Numbered from the stretch's first letter, positions 26,332-34,467 are shown. The stretch is 64,000 nucleotides of DNA from Gelidibacter mesophilus DSM 14095 (GCF_000423005.1 NZ_AUHD01000006.1:310001-374000), one strand, 5' to 3'. Made by a program: numbers and translations. Notes: a model not told the origin generated them from the sequence alone.

Positions 26332-27525
26332 ATGAGAGTAGGAATTATCGGCTCAGGAACCATGGGAAGCGGCATCGCACAGGTTGCTGCAACATCGGGC
26401 TGCAAAGTAAAATTGTACGATACCAATCAATCCGCATTGGACAAGGCAAAAGCCGCTTTGGAAAAAATATTATCACGATTGATTGAAAAAGATCGTATTG
26501 ATGCTGACGAAAAATCCCGAATCCAAAACAACATTTCCTACGTCGATGATTTAAAAGACCTATCAGACTCCGATTTGACCATTGAAGCCATTGTTGAAAA
26601 TCTGGACATCAAGAAGAAAGTGTTTTCAGAATTGGAAACCTATGTTTCAAAAGACTGTATTATAGCCTCCAATACGTCAAGTTTGTCGATTGCTTCCATT
26701 GCAGCCTCCTTAAAAAAACCAGAACGTTGCATTGGGATCCATTTTTTCAATCCAGCCCCATTGATGCAATTGGTAGAAGTGATTCCGGCCATTCAAACTT
26801 CAAAAGAAGTTTTAGAGAAATCGACAAAAATTATATCCGATTGGAAAAAAACAGTAGCCGTTGCAAAAGACACTCCCGGATTTATAGTCAATCGGGTTGC
26901 AAGACCTTTTTATGGCGAAGCTTTAAGAATATACGAAGAAGGTATTGCTGACCTGCCTGCCGGACAGGCAGGTTTCGCAACCATCGATGAGAGTTTGAAA
27001 ACTTTAGGAGGTTTCAAAATGGGGCCTTTCGAATTAATGGATTTCATTGGAAATGACGTTAATTATACAGTGACTGAAACTGTTTTTACGGCGTTTTATT
27101 TCGATCCGAGATACAAACCAGCCTTTACCCAAAAACGTTTTGCAGAAGCTGGCTATTTAGGAAGAAAATCAGGAAAGGGTTATTATGATTATGATGACAA
27201 TGGTAGGATACTAATTTCAACTGAGTTAAAGAAACCACTCGACGAAAAATTAGCCCAACAAATTTTCGACCGCGTATTGGTTATGCTTATTAATGAAGCT
27301 GCAGATGCACTATTCATGAACATTGCTTCTGCAGAAGATATTGATCATGCGATGACCAAAGGGGTTAACTACCCAAAAGGCCTATTGGCGTGGGCAGACG
27401 AAAAAGGAATCGATTGGTGCGTTTCAAAAATGGACGAATTATATAATGAATATCATGAGGATAGGTATCGGTGTAGCCCGTTGTTGAGGAAGATGAAAAC
27501 TAACGGATTGAGGTTTGAGGTATGA
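26332..27525 (+). CDS. paaH: 3-hydroxyadipyl-CoA / 3-hydroxybutyryl-CoA dehydrogenase
   Basis: NAD-dependent oxidation of 3-hydroxyadipyl-CoA. The N-terminal Rossmann motif GIIGSGTMGSGIA is at about 3-15, and C-terminal helical domains carry ETPGF-like (DTPGFIVNR) and GPFELMDFIG motifs. I chose the ATG at 26332. The ORF is open upstream from 26278, but those 54 bases are family E repeat. A palindrome adds seven residues (LPAGQAG) at positions 208-214 between otherwise contiguous family sequence (GIAD...FATID). Whether the insert is tolerated depends on its place in the fold, apparently a loop. Confidence 0.92.
   Translation: MRVGIIGSGTMGSGIAQVAATSGCKVKLYDTNQSALDKAKAALEKILSRLIEKDRIDADEKSRIQNNISYVDDLKDLSDSDLTIEAIVENLDIKKKVFSELETYVSKDCIIASNTSSLSIASIAASLKKPERCIGIHFFNPAPLMQLVEVIPAIQTSKEVLEKSTKIISDWKKTVAVAKDTPGFIVNRVARPFYGEALRIYEEGIADLPAGQAGFATIDESLKTLGGFKMGPFELMDFIGNDVNYTVTETVFTAFYFDPRYKPAFTQKRFAEAGYLGRKSGKGYYDYDDNGRILISTELKKPLDEKLAQQIFDRVLVMLINEAADALFMNIASAEDIDHAMTKGVNYPKGLLAWADEKGIDWCVSKMDELYNEYHEDRYRCSPLLRKMKTNGLRFEV
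26951..26973. repeat. Palindromic repeat family B inserted in paaH
   Basis: Perfect 9-base arms ACCTGCCTG (26951-26959) and CAGGCAGGT (26965-26973) with a 5-base loop. About 21 bases appear added in frame. Confidence 0.75.
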
Positions 27526-27561
27526 GGAAACGGAGGGACTAACATTTTTTTATTAGAGTTA

Positions 27562-28007
27562 TTGAGGGATTAGGTATTAGGCATTTGGTATTAGTATGAA
27601 AAGTGCATTTCATTTTAAGTTTGAAGATTTACAAGTTTATCAGAAAGCGATGGACTTTGGGGGAAGTCGTTGATGTGATAGTCAAAAAGTTTCCAGCATA
27701 CGAATTGTACCCCTTATCATCACAGTTCAGAAGAGCAGCGGATTCGATTGCTTTAAATATTGCAGAAGGCTATCCTGGTTCTGATGCACAATTTGTTAAG
27801 CATATAAATTATGCCATTTATAGCGCAAATGAGTGTGTTAGTTGCAGTACAAAAGCCAAACGAAGATTATATATTAATTTTGATGAAGATGAAGAAAATA
27901 GAAAGTTGATTTCAGAATTGACAAAAATGATGTCTTCTTTAAGAAAGAAGATTTTAGAAAGAAACGCAAATAACTAATCCCTAATTCCAAATACCTAATG
28001 CCAATAA
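27562..28007 (+). mobile_element. IVS-like element 3: imperfect arms around a broken four-helix-bundle ORF
   Basis: The left arm at about 27562-27595 and right arm at about 27973-28007 share TTATTG, ATTAGGTATT and ATTAGT blocks in inverted order, with a two-base length difference. The arms differ in sequence from those of elements 1 and 2. Between them is a frameshifted four-helix-bundle ORF. It lies between paaH and paaI; the annotated paaI ATG lies within the right arm. Confidence 0.45.
27596..27977 (+). pseudogene. Four-helix-bundle protein, frameshifted
   Basis: ATG at 27596 starts MKSAFHFKFEDLQVYQKAMDFG, the usual family start. An extra G in a G5 run (27659-27663) shifts the frame to a TGA. 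Continuing in the other frame gives EVVDVIVKKFPAYEL, the core SSQFRRAADSIALNIAEGYP and a Lys-rich end at 27977. This variant is of another subfamily from the two intact ORFs (FRRAADS in place of AKQLIRS). A GTG at 27603 starts the second frame but gives an unrelated N-terminus, so I treat it as broken. Confidence 0.65.
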
Positions 28008-28411
28008 ACGGAAACCTCATTCCTTACAAAATGCTCTCACTCGATGCCTACAGCACCTACCTCGGCATTGAAATTTTAGAATGCGAAATAGGAAGATGTA
28101 AGGTCGGAATGACCATCAGAAAAGAAATGCTAAATAGCATGGGAAAGGCCCACGGCGGTATCAGTTACGCCTTAGCAGACACTGCTTTCGGATTTGCGGC
28201 TAATACGCATGGTAAGTACGCAGTTTCTATAGAGACAAGTATCAATCATATTGAAGCCTTAAATGAAGGCGATTATATAGTGGCTGAATCCGTAATTGAG
28301 AAGATGAAAAACAAATTAGGATTTAATATCATCGAGGTTAAGCGCGGCAATGAATTGGTAGCACTTTTCAAAGGTGTGGTATATAGAACCAATAAAAAAT
28401 GGGAAGAATAG
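27998..28411 (+). CDS. paaI: Hotdog-fold thioesterase PaaI
   Basis: Hydrolyses stalled aryl-CoA intermediates to free CoA. A 137-residue hotdog protein with the family motif MGKAHGGISYALADTAFG (residues about 48-65; Asp61-type catalytic acid and HGG loop). The ATG at 27998 lies in the repeat arm, so the native start may be ATG at 28031 (MLSLDAYSTYLG), which is close to typical PaaI N-termini. The 28031 start gives 126 residues. Confidence 0.88.
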   Translation: MPINGNLIPYKMLSLDAYSTYLGIEILECEIGRCKVGMTIRKEMLNSMGKAHGGISYALADTAFGFAANTHGKYAVSIETSINHIEALNEGDYIVAESVIEKMKNKLGFNIIEVKRGNELVALFKGVVYRTNKKWEE

Positions 28412-28467
28412 CTGGTATTGTTTTATATTTAATACAAAATAAATAATACCAATAAACAATAGCAAAT

Positions 28468-29325
28468 ATGAAATGGAAAGGTAGAAGAAAAAGTGGTAAT
28501 TTGGAAGACCGTCGTGGCATGTCCAATAAAGGAAAGTTTGCCGCAGGTGGCGGTATTATAGCCGTGGTTGTAGTGCTACTGCAAATGTTTGGAGGTGATA
28601 CCGGACAAGTATTGGCACCAATTCTTGAAGGTGTAACACAGTCAAGTTCACAGCCGACTGAAGAACGCGAATTGACCGAACAAGAAATAGAATTAGGTGA
28701 ATTCATGGACGCTGTATTAGTGGATACAGAAGATATTTGGAGTCAAATTTTTAAGGACAATAATCTCGGAAATTATAAAGAAGCTGGAATGGTTTTGTTT
28801 ACTGATGCTGTAAGAACTGGTTGTGGAAATGCAAGCTCGGCTTCGGGACCATTTTATTGTCCAACTGATCAGAAACTGTATATGGATCTAAGTTTTTTTG
28901 ATGAATTACGAACCCGATTTGGAGCAAAAGGTGGTGATTTTGCTATGGCATACGTAACCGCTCACGAAATTGGTCATCACGTTCAAACCTTGCTCGGAAC
29001 TTCTCAAAAAGTAAGGCAGATGCAGCAGCAATCCAGTGCGGCACAAGCCAATCAGCTTTCGGTAGCACAAGAACTTCAAGCCGATTTTTACGCAGGGGTG
29101 TGGGCGCATCACAATAAAGAATATTTGGAAGAAGGTGATATTGAAGAAGCCTTAAGTGCTGCAAACGCGGTTGGTGATGATGCCATTCAAAAACGAACGC
29201 AAGGTAGTGTCCAACCAGATAGTTTTACCCATGGTACTTCCGAGCAACGCATGCACTGGTTCATGAAAGGCTATAAAACTGGCGATATCAGACAAGGCGA
29301 TACGTTTTCGGAATTATTGAATTAA
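28468..29325 (+). CDS. YpfJ-family neutral zinc metallopeptidase
   Basis: A 285-residue membrane-anchored protein: short cytoplasmic N-terminus (RKSGNLEDRRG), one transmembrane segment at about 27-50, then a zinc peptidase-like domain with HEIGHH near residue 170 and a downstream QELQADFYAGVWAH motif with the third ligand. In the family it is called putative neutral zinc metallopeptidase; natural substrate unknown. It has no known role in phenylacetate breakdown, so its place inside the paa run is odd. Confidence 0.88.
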   Translation: MKWKGRRKSGNLEDRRGMSNKGKFAAGGGIIAVVVVLLQMFGGDTGQVLAPILEGVTQSSSQPTEERELTEQEIELGEFMDAVLVDTEDIWSQIFKDNNLGNYKEAGMVLFTDAVRTGCGNASSASGPFYCPTDQKLYMDLSFFDELRTRFGAKGGDFAMAYVTAHEIGHHVQTLLGTSQKVRQMQQQSSAAQANQLSVAQELQADFYAGVWAHHNKEYLEEGDIEEALSAANAVGDDAIQKRTQGSVQPDSFTHGTSEQRMHWFMKGYKTGDIRQGDTFSELLN

Positions 29326-29329
29326 ACTC

Positions 29330-29347
29330 TTCCTGCGAAGGCAGGAA
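29330..29347. repeat. Palindromic repeat family C, copy 1
   Basis: TTCCTGC-N4-GCAGGAA (29330-29336 and 29341-29347), four bases after the stop of the peptidase gene. Copies also occur in paaY and in the E1 gene. Confidence 0.7.
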
Positions 29348-29421
29348 TCTCATTGTTGTAAGAAAAGTTGAGCATCGTAAATGCAGTTGGTGATGATTGA
29401 ATAAATAAATTATAACTGACC

Positions 29422-29453
29422 AATCTGCTAGGTTTCTAAAACCTTGTTGGTTT
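29422..29453. repeat. Palindromic repeat family A, copy 4 (diverged)
   Basis: AATCTGCTAGGTTT facing AAACCTTGTTGGTTT; the most diverged A copy. Confidence 0.55.
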
Positions 29454-29476
29454 GGAAATTAAAATAAAAACAAAAG

Positions 29477-29516
29477 ATTCCCGCCCCTGCCTGCCGGCAG
29501 GCAGGTTCGCGGGAAT
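29477..29516. repeat. Nested palindrome: family B inside family C
   Basis: Outer arms ATTCCCGC (29477-29484) and GCGGGAAT (29509-29516) are family C. The loop holds a family B palindrome CCTGCCTGCC-GGCAGGCAGG (29486-29505). It ends 11 bases before the thiolase ATG. Confidence 0.7.
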
Positions 29517-29527
29517 AAGGAAAGCTT

Positions 29528-30742
29528 ATGAAAGAAGCATATATCATAGACGGCATCAGAACGCCAATAGGAAGTTATCAAGGCACTTTATCTGCAGTAA
29601 GAACTGACGATTTAGCAGCTTTGGTTATAGCAGAAATTGTCAAACGGAATTCAAACATTCCAAAAGAAGCGTATGACGATGTCATTTTGGGCTGTGCAAA
29701 CCAAGCAGGAGAAGACAACCGAAATGTGGCGCGTATGGCCTCATTATTGGCTGGTTTACCATTTTCAGTTCCAGGTGAAACGGTCAACCGTTTATGCAGT
29801 TCTGGTTTATCTGCAATTATTCATGCCAATCGCGCCATAAAAGCTGGTGATGGTGATATTTTTATTGCTGGAGGTGTGGAGCATATGACCCGAGGGCCGT
29901 ATGTGGTTGCCAAACCATCCAGTGCGTTTGGAACTGATGCTAAAATGTACGATTCCAGTTTTGGTTGGCGCTTTGTCAATCCGAAAATGGAAAAATTATA
30001 TGGCACCGATGGCATGGGGCAAACCGCAGAAAATCTCGTAGGGAAATATAAGATATCTCGGGAAGATCAAGATAAGTTTGCTTTTTGGAGCCAAATGAAA
30101 GCAGCTAAAGCCCAAGAAAACGGACGTTTAGCTAAAGAAATCATGACCGTTGAAATTCCTCAGCGAAAGAAGGATCCCATTCTGTTTTCAAAAGATGAAT
30201 TTGTAAAACCGAATACATCTTTAGAAGTTTTAGGGAAATTGCGCGGCGCATTTAAAGCTGAAGGAGGAAGCGTCACCGCCGGGAATTCATCAGGACTGAA
30301 CGATGGAGCCGCCGCAACGATCATCGCTTCTGAAGCAGCCGTAAAAAAATACAATTTAAAACCCTTGGCGAGAATTGTAAGTTCAGCAGTGGTTGGTGTC
30401 GAACCAAGAATCATGGGCATCGGTCCAGTGGAAGCCTCTAACAAGGCATTACTAAAATCAGGTTTGACGATGGACGATATGGACATCATCGAACTCAACG
30501 AAGCGTTTGCAGCGCAAGCTTTGGCGTGCACCAGAGCATGGGGATTGGCAGATGACGACCCGCGATTAAACCCTAACGGAGGGGCGATTGCTATTGGTCA
30601 TCCGCTCGGTGTAACGGGAACTCGTGTTGCGTATTCAGCTGCTTTGGAGTTGAAAGAAAAAGGAAAAAGATATGCACTTATAACGATGTGTATTGGCGTT
30701 GGTCAAGGGTATGCAGCAATAATTGAAAATGTGAATTTGTAG
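29528..30742 (+). CDS. paaJ: 3-oxoadipyl-CoA/3-oxo-5,6-dehydrosuberyl-CoA thiolase
   Basis: Thiolase that yields acetyl-CoA and succinyl-CoA at the end of the pathway; equivalent to PcaF. The 404-residue length is normal. Active-site Cys in NRLCSSGLSA near residue 90, His in GGAIAIGHPLG near residue 360, and the second Cys in MCIGVGQG near residue 392. The ATG at 29528 follows a nested palindrome. Named paaJ by context; pcaF is equally possible. Confidence 0.93.
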   Translation: MKEAYIIDGIRTPIGSYQGTLSAVRTDDLAALVIAEIVKRNSNIPKEAYDDVILGCANQAGEDNRNVARMASLLAGLPFSVPGETVNRLCSSGLSAIIHANRAIKAGDGDIFIAGGVEHMTRGPYVVAKPSSAFGTDAKMYDSSFGWRFVNPKMEKLYGTDGMGQTAENLVGKYKISREDQDKFAFWSQMKAAKAQENGRLAKEIMTVEIPQRKKDPILFSKDEFVKPNTSLEVLGKLRGAFKAEGGSVTAGNSSGLNDGAAATIIASEAAVKKYNLKPLARIVSSAVVGVEPRIMGIGPVEASNKALLKSGLTMDDMDIIELNEAFAAQALACTRAWGLADDDPRLNPNGGAIAIGHPLGVTGTRVAYSAALELKEKGKRYALITMCIGVGQGYAAIIENVNL

Positions 30743-30744
30743 TA

Positions 30745-30812
30745 TTTGGGCGTTCCCCGAAAAGGGTCGCGCTTTCACTACTCGCTTCCCACCGAAAGAG
30801 TGGGAGAGTTCA
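30745..30812. repeat. Dispersed repeat family D, copy 1
   Basis: Starts TTTGGGCGTT, then CCCCGAAAAGGGTCGCGCTTTC. The shape (GGCGTT..CCC..GGGTC.GGCTTTC) is shared with the copy at 35.1 kb and with repeats I recall from other flavobacterial genomes. Non-coding. Confidence 0.5.
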
Positions 30813-30971
30813 AACAGATCGTTCAAATGCTGAGCATTCACGATTTCTTAATTATCAAATAAGTATGGTTGAGTAATCGCTAACGCAGTCAAGCAAAATA
30901 GAACAAGGTTGTTGAATTAATATTGGAGTAAAGAATTTAATAATACGATTTCCACTTTTGTGGGCATTACT

Positions 30972-33470
30972 ATGAAAAAAATACAAAATTACGTCACAGG
31001 ACAATGGATAGAAGGTAAAGGAGAAGGTACTCCTATGTACGACGCTATCACAGGCGAGGTTGTAGCGCTTTCTGATACACAAGGCTTGGATTTTGCCGAA
31101 ATTCTTCACTACGGAAGAACCAAAGGCGGCGAAGTACTTCGTAAAATGACCTTTCAAGAGCGTGGGAATATGTTAAAAACTCTTGCGTTATATCTTACCA
31201 AAAGAAAGGAAGCGTTTTACGAGCTAAGTTATAGAACCGGTGCAACCAGAATGGATAGTTGGATTGATATTGAAGGCGGATTTGGTAATCTCTTTGCCAA
31301 CGCGTCCCTAAGAAAATTATTCCCTAACCAGTCCTATCACGTAGAAGGAGAGCCTATCGATTTGTCCCGAGGCGGACGGTTTGTGGCACATCATATCATG
31401 GTGCCAAAACGCGGGGTGGCAGTTCATATCAATGCCTTTAACTTCCCCGTATGGGGCATGTTGGAGAAATGCGCATCCAATTGGATGGCAGGTGTTCCCG
31501 CAGTTGTAAAACCTGCAACAAATGGCTCGTTTTTAACGGAAGCTGTGGTGCGTGAAATTATAGCCTCACGGATTTTACCAGAAGGAGCATTACAATTAAT
31601 TACAGGATCAGCGAGAACAATTTTGGATACGGTCGAATCTCAAGATGTGGTCACTTTTACTGGTTCTGCAACCACCGGCCGACTCCTAAAATCGCATAAA
31701 CGTATCATAGAAGAATCCGTCTCATTTAATATGGAAGCAGATTCCTTGAACGCTTCTGTTTTAGGAGAAGATGCTGTTCCTGGAACACCCGAGTTCGACC
31801 TTTTTATCAAAGAAGTCAGAAATGAAATGACGGTCAAATGCGGACAGAAATGTACGGCAATCCGAAGAATTATAGTACCGCAAGATTTGGTCGAAGATGT
31901 ACAGATTTCCTTAGGAAAGACCTTGGATAAAGTCACTATTGGAGATCCGAGACTTAAAGAAGTCAGAATGGGTGCCTTGGTAAGTAAAGATCAAGTGACA
32001 GAAGTTAGAAATCGCGTTCAGGAATTGGCTAAAACTGCCAGTATTGTTTATGGCGATTTAGATAAAATAGAAGCCATAGGTGCCGATGCCAAGAAAGGGG
32101 CTTTTTTAAGTCCGATTTTACTACGTGAAGACCATCCATTTAAAAACCTATCGGTTCATGAGACCGAAGCTTTTGGTCCAGTAAGTACCATTATGCCTTA
32201 TAAGAATATAGATGAGGCCGTTACTTTGGCCCAAATGGGAAAAGGTTCATTGGTGTCATCCATTGCCACTTTTGATGATAAGATCGCAAAAGAATATGTG
32301 ATTAACGCGGCAAGCCATCACGGACGGATTTTAGTCATCAATCGTGAAATGGCAAAGGAAAGTACAGGTCATGGGTCACCATTACCAAACTTAGTTCATG
32401 GAGGCCCAGGACGTGCCGGTGGTGGTGAAGAAATGGGAGGTCTAAGAGGAATCAAGCATTACTTACAGCGTACCGCCATTCAGGGATCTCCAACTACATT
32501 GACGGAAATTACTGGAATATATCAAGCCAAAGCCAAATATAAAGAAGCCGACCAACATCCATTCCAATACCATTGGGAAGATATTCAGCCCGGTATGTCG
32601 TTAAAAACGCACAAACGGACCCTTACAGATACGGATATCATCAATTTTTCCAATCTCACTTGGGACCATTTTTATGCCCATACTGATATCACTTCCTTGG
32701 ATGGTAGCATTTTTGAAAAACGAACTGCCCATGGCTATTTTATCATTGCTGCTGCCGCTGGATTGTTTGTTTATCCAAATAAAGGACCAGTTGCTGCAAA
32801 TTACGGATTGGAAGACTGTCGATTTTTACGTCCATTATATCATAATGATACCATTTATGTGCGATTGACTTGTAAGCAAAAGGTGGATAGAGATGTGGCT
32901 TCCGCAGAGCATCCAAGTGGGATTGTCAAATGGTTTGTTGAGGTATTTGATGCGGAAGATGAATTGGTAGCTGTCGCTACAATTTTAACCATGGTTCAAA
33001 AGAAACAAGAGGTTTTTGTTGAAATGACTGATGATAAAATTCAAGAACTTCTTTCAAAGTTAACTCCAGACATGAAGCCAAAATGGGGCATCATGACTGC
33101 TCAGCATATGTTGGAGCATTTAGAATATACCTATAAAATTGCCTCTGGTGAGATTCAGGATTTTGAAGTGGCAACACCGGAAAAGATTTTAGAAAAAGTC
33201 CACGCCAGCCTTTATACTTATGATAAGTTTCCAAGAAACACGAATTTTCCATTACTCGAAAAAGACAAACTCGAAGATTTAAAATACCCAGATTTAGAGA
33301 CAGCGAAACAAAAGTTTCAAGAGCAAAGAGAAAAGTATCTGGAGTTTTTCAAAGAAAATCCAGAAGCAAAACTGAAAAACTTAGTTTTTGGTGAATTGAA
33401 TAAATATGAATCTTATTTGTTAGAAAGAAAACATTTGAATCATCACTTTGAACAGTTTGGATTAATTTAA
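30972..33470 (+). CDS. paaZ: Oxepin-CoA hydrolase / 3-oxo-5,6-dehydrosuberyl-CoA semialdehyde dehydrogenase PaaZ, fused to a DUF1569-like domain
   Basis: Bifunctional ring-opening enzyme. The aldehyde dehydrogenase domain (1-520) has Glu255 (in FNMEADSLN) and catalytic Cys294 (GQKCTAI). The MaoC-type hydratase (about 530-677) carries Asp565 and His570 in TWDHFYAH. A normal PaaZ ends near residue 680, but here 150 more residues follow. They carry WGIMTAQHMLEHLEY and ERKHLNHHFEQFG, matching DUF1569/DinB-like proteins. The start at 30972 (MKKIQNYVTGQWIEG) is typical; an upstream GTG at 30960 adds four residues. The fusion's role is unknown. Confidence 0.94.
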   Translation: MKKIQNYVTGQWIEGKGEGTPMYDAITGEVVALSDTQGLDFAEILHYGRTKGGEVLRKMTFQERGNMLKTLALYLTKRKEAFYELSYRTGATRMDSWIDIEGGFGNLFANASLRKLFPNQSYHVEGEPIDLSRGGRFVAHHIMVPKRGVAVHINAFNFPVWGMLEKCASNWMAGVPAVVKPATNGSFLTEAVVREIIASRILPEGALQLITGSARTILDTVESQDVVTFTGSATTGRLLKSHKRIIEESVSFNMEADSLNASVLGEDAVPGTPEFDLFIKEVRNEMTVKCGQKCTAIRRIIVPQDLVEDVQISLGKTLDKVTIGDPRLKEVRMGALVSKDQVTEVRNRVQELAKTASIVYGDLDKIEAIGADAKKGAFLSPILLREDHPFKNLSVHETEAFGPVSTIMPYKNIDEAVTLAQMGKGSLVSSIATFDDKIAKEYVINAASHHGRILVINREMAKESTGHGSPLPNLVHGGPGRAGGGEEMGGLRGIKHYLQRTAIQGSPTTLTEITGIYQAKAKYKEADQHPFQYHWEDIQPGMSLKTHKRTLTDTDIINFSNLTWDHFYAHTDITSLDGSIFEKRTAHGYFIIAAAAGLFVYPNKGPVAANYGLEDCRFLRPLYHNDTIYVRLTCKQKVDRDVASAEHPSGIVKWFVEVFDAEDELVAVATILTMVQKKQEVFVEMTDDKIQELLSKLTPDMKPKWGIMTAQHMLEHLEYTYKIASGEIQDFEVATPEKILEKVHASLYTYDKFPRNTNFPLLEKDKLEDLKYPDLETAKQKFQEQREKYLEFFKENPEAKLKNLVFGELNKYESYLLERKHLNHHFEQFGLI

Positions 33471-33484
33471 AAAATGAATGACTC

Positions 33485-33516
33485 AACCTGCAAGGTTTTC
33501 AAAACCTTGTAGGTTT
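33485..33516. repeat. Palindromic repeat family A, copy 5
   Basis: AACCTGCAAGGTTTT facing AAAACCTTGTAGGTTT, nearly identical to copy 3. A fragment AAAACCTGAAAGGTCT follows at about 33547. Confidence 0.7.
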
Positions 33517-33632
33517 GAAAATAGCTTATTTATAAACTCTTTAGGTAAAACCTGAAAGGTCTCAATCATAAAACATCATTCAAGAGTCAAAACAGTCTTG
33601 ATTCTTGATTCTAAAAATCTTGATTCTAATAT

Positions 33633-34382
33633 ATGGAGCCATACGTAACACTAAAAAACAAAAACGGAGTAGGATATATCGAATTTTTCCATCCTGCCCA
33701 AAACTCCTTACCCGGAAATCTATTGTCAGAATTGGCACGAACTATTCATTCTGCTGGTGAAGACGAACATATCAAGGTCATGGTCCTGCAGAGCGGGGGC
33801 GATAGAACGTTCTGTGCAGGTGCAAGTTTCAACGAACTTGTTGCTATCAACGATGAGGAAACTGGAAAGATATTCTTTTCGGGTTTCGCGAACGTCATTA
33901 ATGCCATGCGAAAATGTCCAAAATTCATCATCGGTCGTATTCAAGGAAAAACCGTTGGTGGAGGTGTCGGACTGGCATCAGCCACCGACTATTGTATGGC
34001 AACTAAATATGCCCAAATCAAATTAAGCGAACTGAATGTTGGCATCGGACCGTTTGTGGTTGGGCCTGCAGTACAACGCAAATTGGGATTGAGCGGCATG
34101 TCGCAGATAGCCATTGACGCCAACACATTTTATACCGCAGAATGGGCCATGCAAAAAGGATTATATACCCAGGTATTCGATTCCGCTGAAGAATTGGACG
34201 ATGCTGTAAAAACATTCGCCGAAACCATGTGCAGTTACAATCCAAAAGCCATGGCCGAAATGAAAACAATGTTTTGGCGCGGTACCGAAGATTGGGACCA
34301 ACTGTTGCTACAACGTGCAAAAATTAGTGGACGCTTGGTGCTTTCAGACTTTACTAAGGAGAAACTCAAAGAATATGAATGA
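33633..34382 (+). CDS. paaF: Enoyl-CoA hydratase/isomerase-family protein, probable 2,3-dehydroadipyl-CoA hydratase
   Basis: Crotonase-fold protein (249 residues). FCAGASF is at about 60-66 and VGGGVGLA at 108-115. By alignment to rat crotonase, the residue matching Glu164 is present (Glu133, SELNVGIG) but that matching Glu144 is Gly113, so it is not a textbook hydratase. By pathway position it is the only candidate in the window for the PaaF step, since the paralogue at 24.9 kb is PaaG-like. The function is therefore inferred mostly from context. Confidence 0.7.
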   Translation: MEPYVTLKNKNGVGYIEFFHPAQNSLPGNLLSELARTIHSAGEDEHIKVMVLQSGGDRTFCAGASFNELVAINDEETGKIFFSGFANVINAMRKCPKFIIGRIQGKTVGGGVGLASATDYCMATKYAQIKLSELNVGIGPFVVGPAVQRKLGLSGMSQIAIDANTFYTAEWAMQKGLYTQVFDSAEELDDAVKTFAETMCSYNPKAMAEMKTMFWRGTEDWDQLLLQRAKISGRLVLSDFTKEKLKEYE

Positions 34383-34391
34383 TTAACGAAT

Positions 34392-34456
34392 TAAGATTAA
34401 CGATTGTTGATTTTGGAAGTTCAAAAATCAACAATCTTCAATCAACAATCTTCAAT
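34392..34456. repeat. Palindromic repeat family E, empty copy 2
   Basis: GATTGTTGATTTT (34402-34414) pairs perfectly with AAAATCAACAATC (34424-34436) round a 9-base centre containing GGAAGTTC. Followed by one further half-arm (CTTCAATCAACAATCTTCAAT). Confidence 0.75.
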
Positions 34457-34467
34457 ATAAGATCACA

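Noticed and set aside
30800-30850. tRNA-like GTTCAAA words near 30.8 and 35.3 kb
   Set aside because: No acceptor stem or cloverleaf could be built around them.
21494-33516. CRISPR array (from regularly recurring repeats of family A)
   Set aside because: Copies are kilobases apart, palindromic, diverged and without spacers or cas genes.
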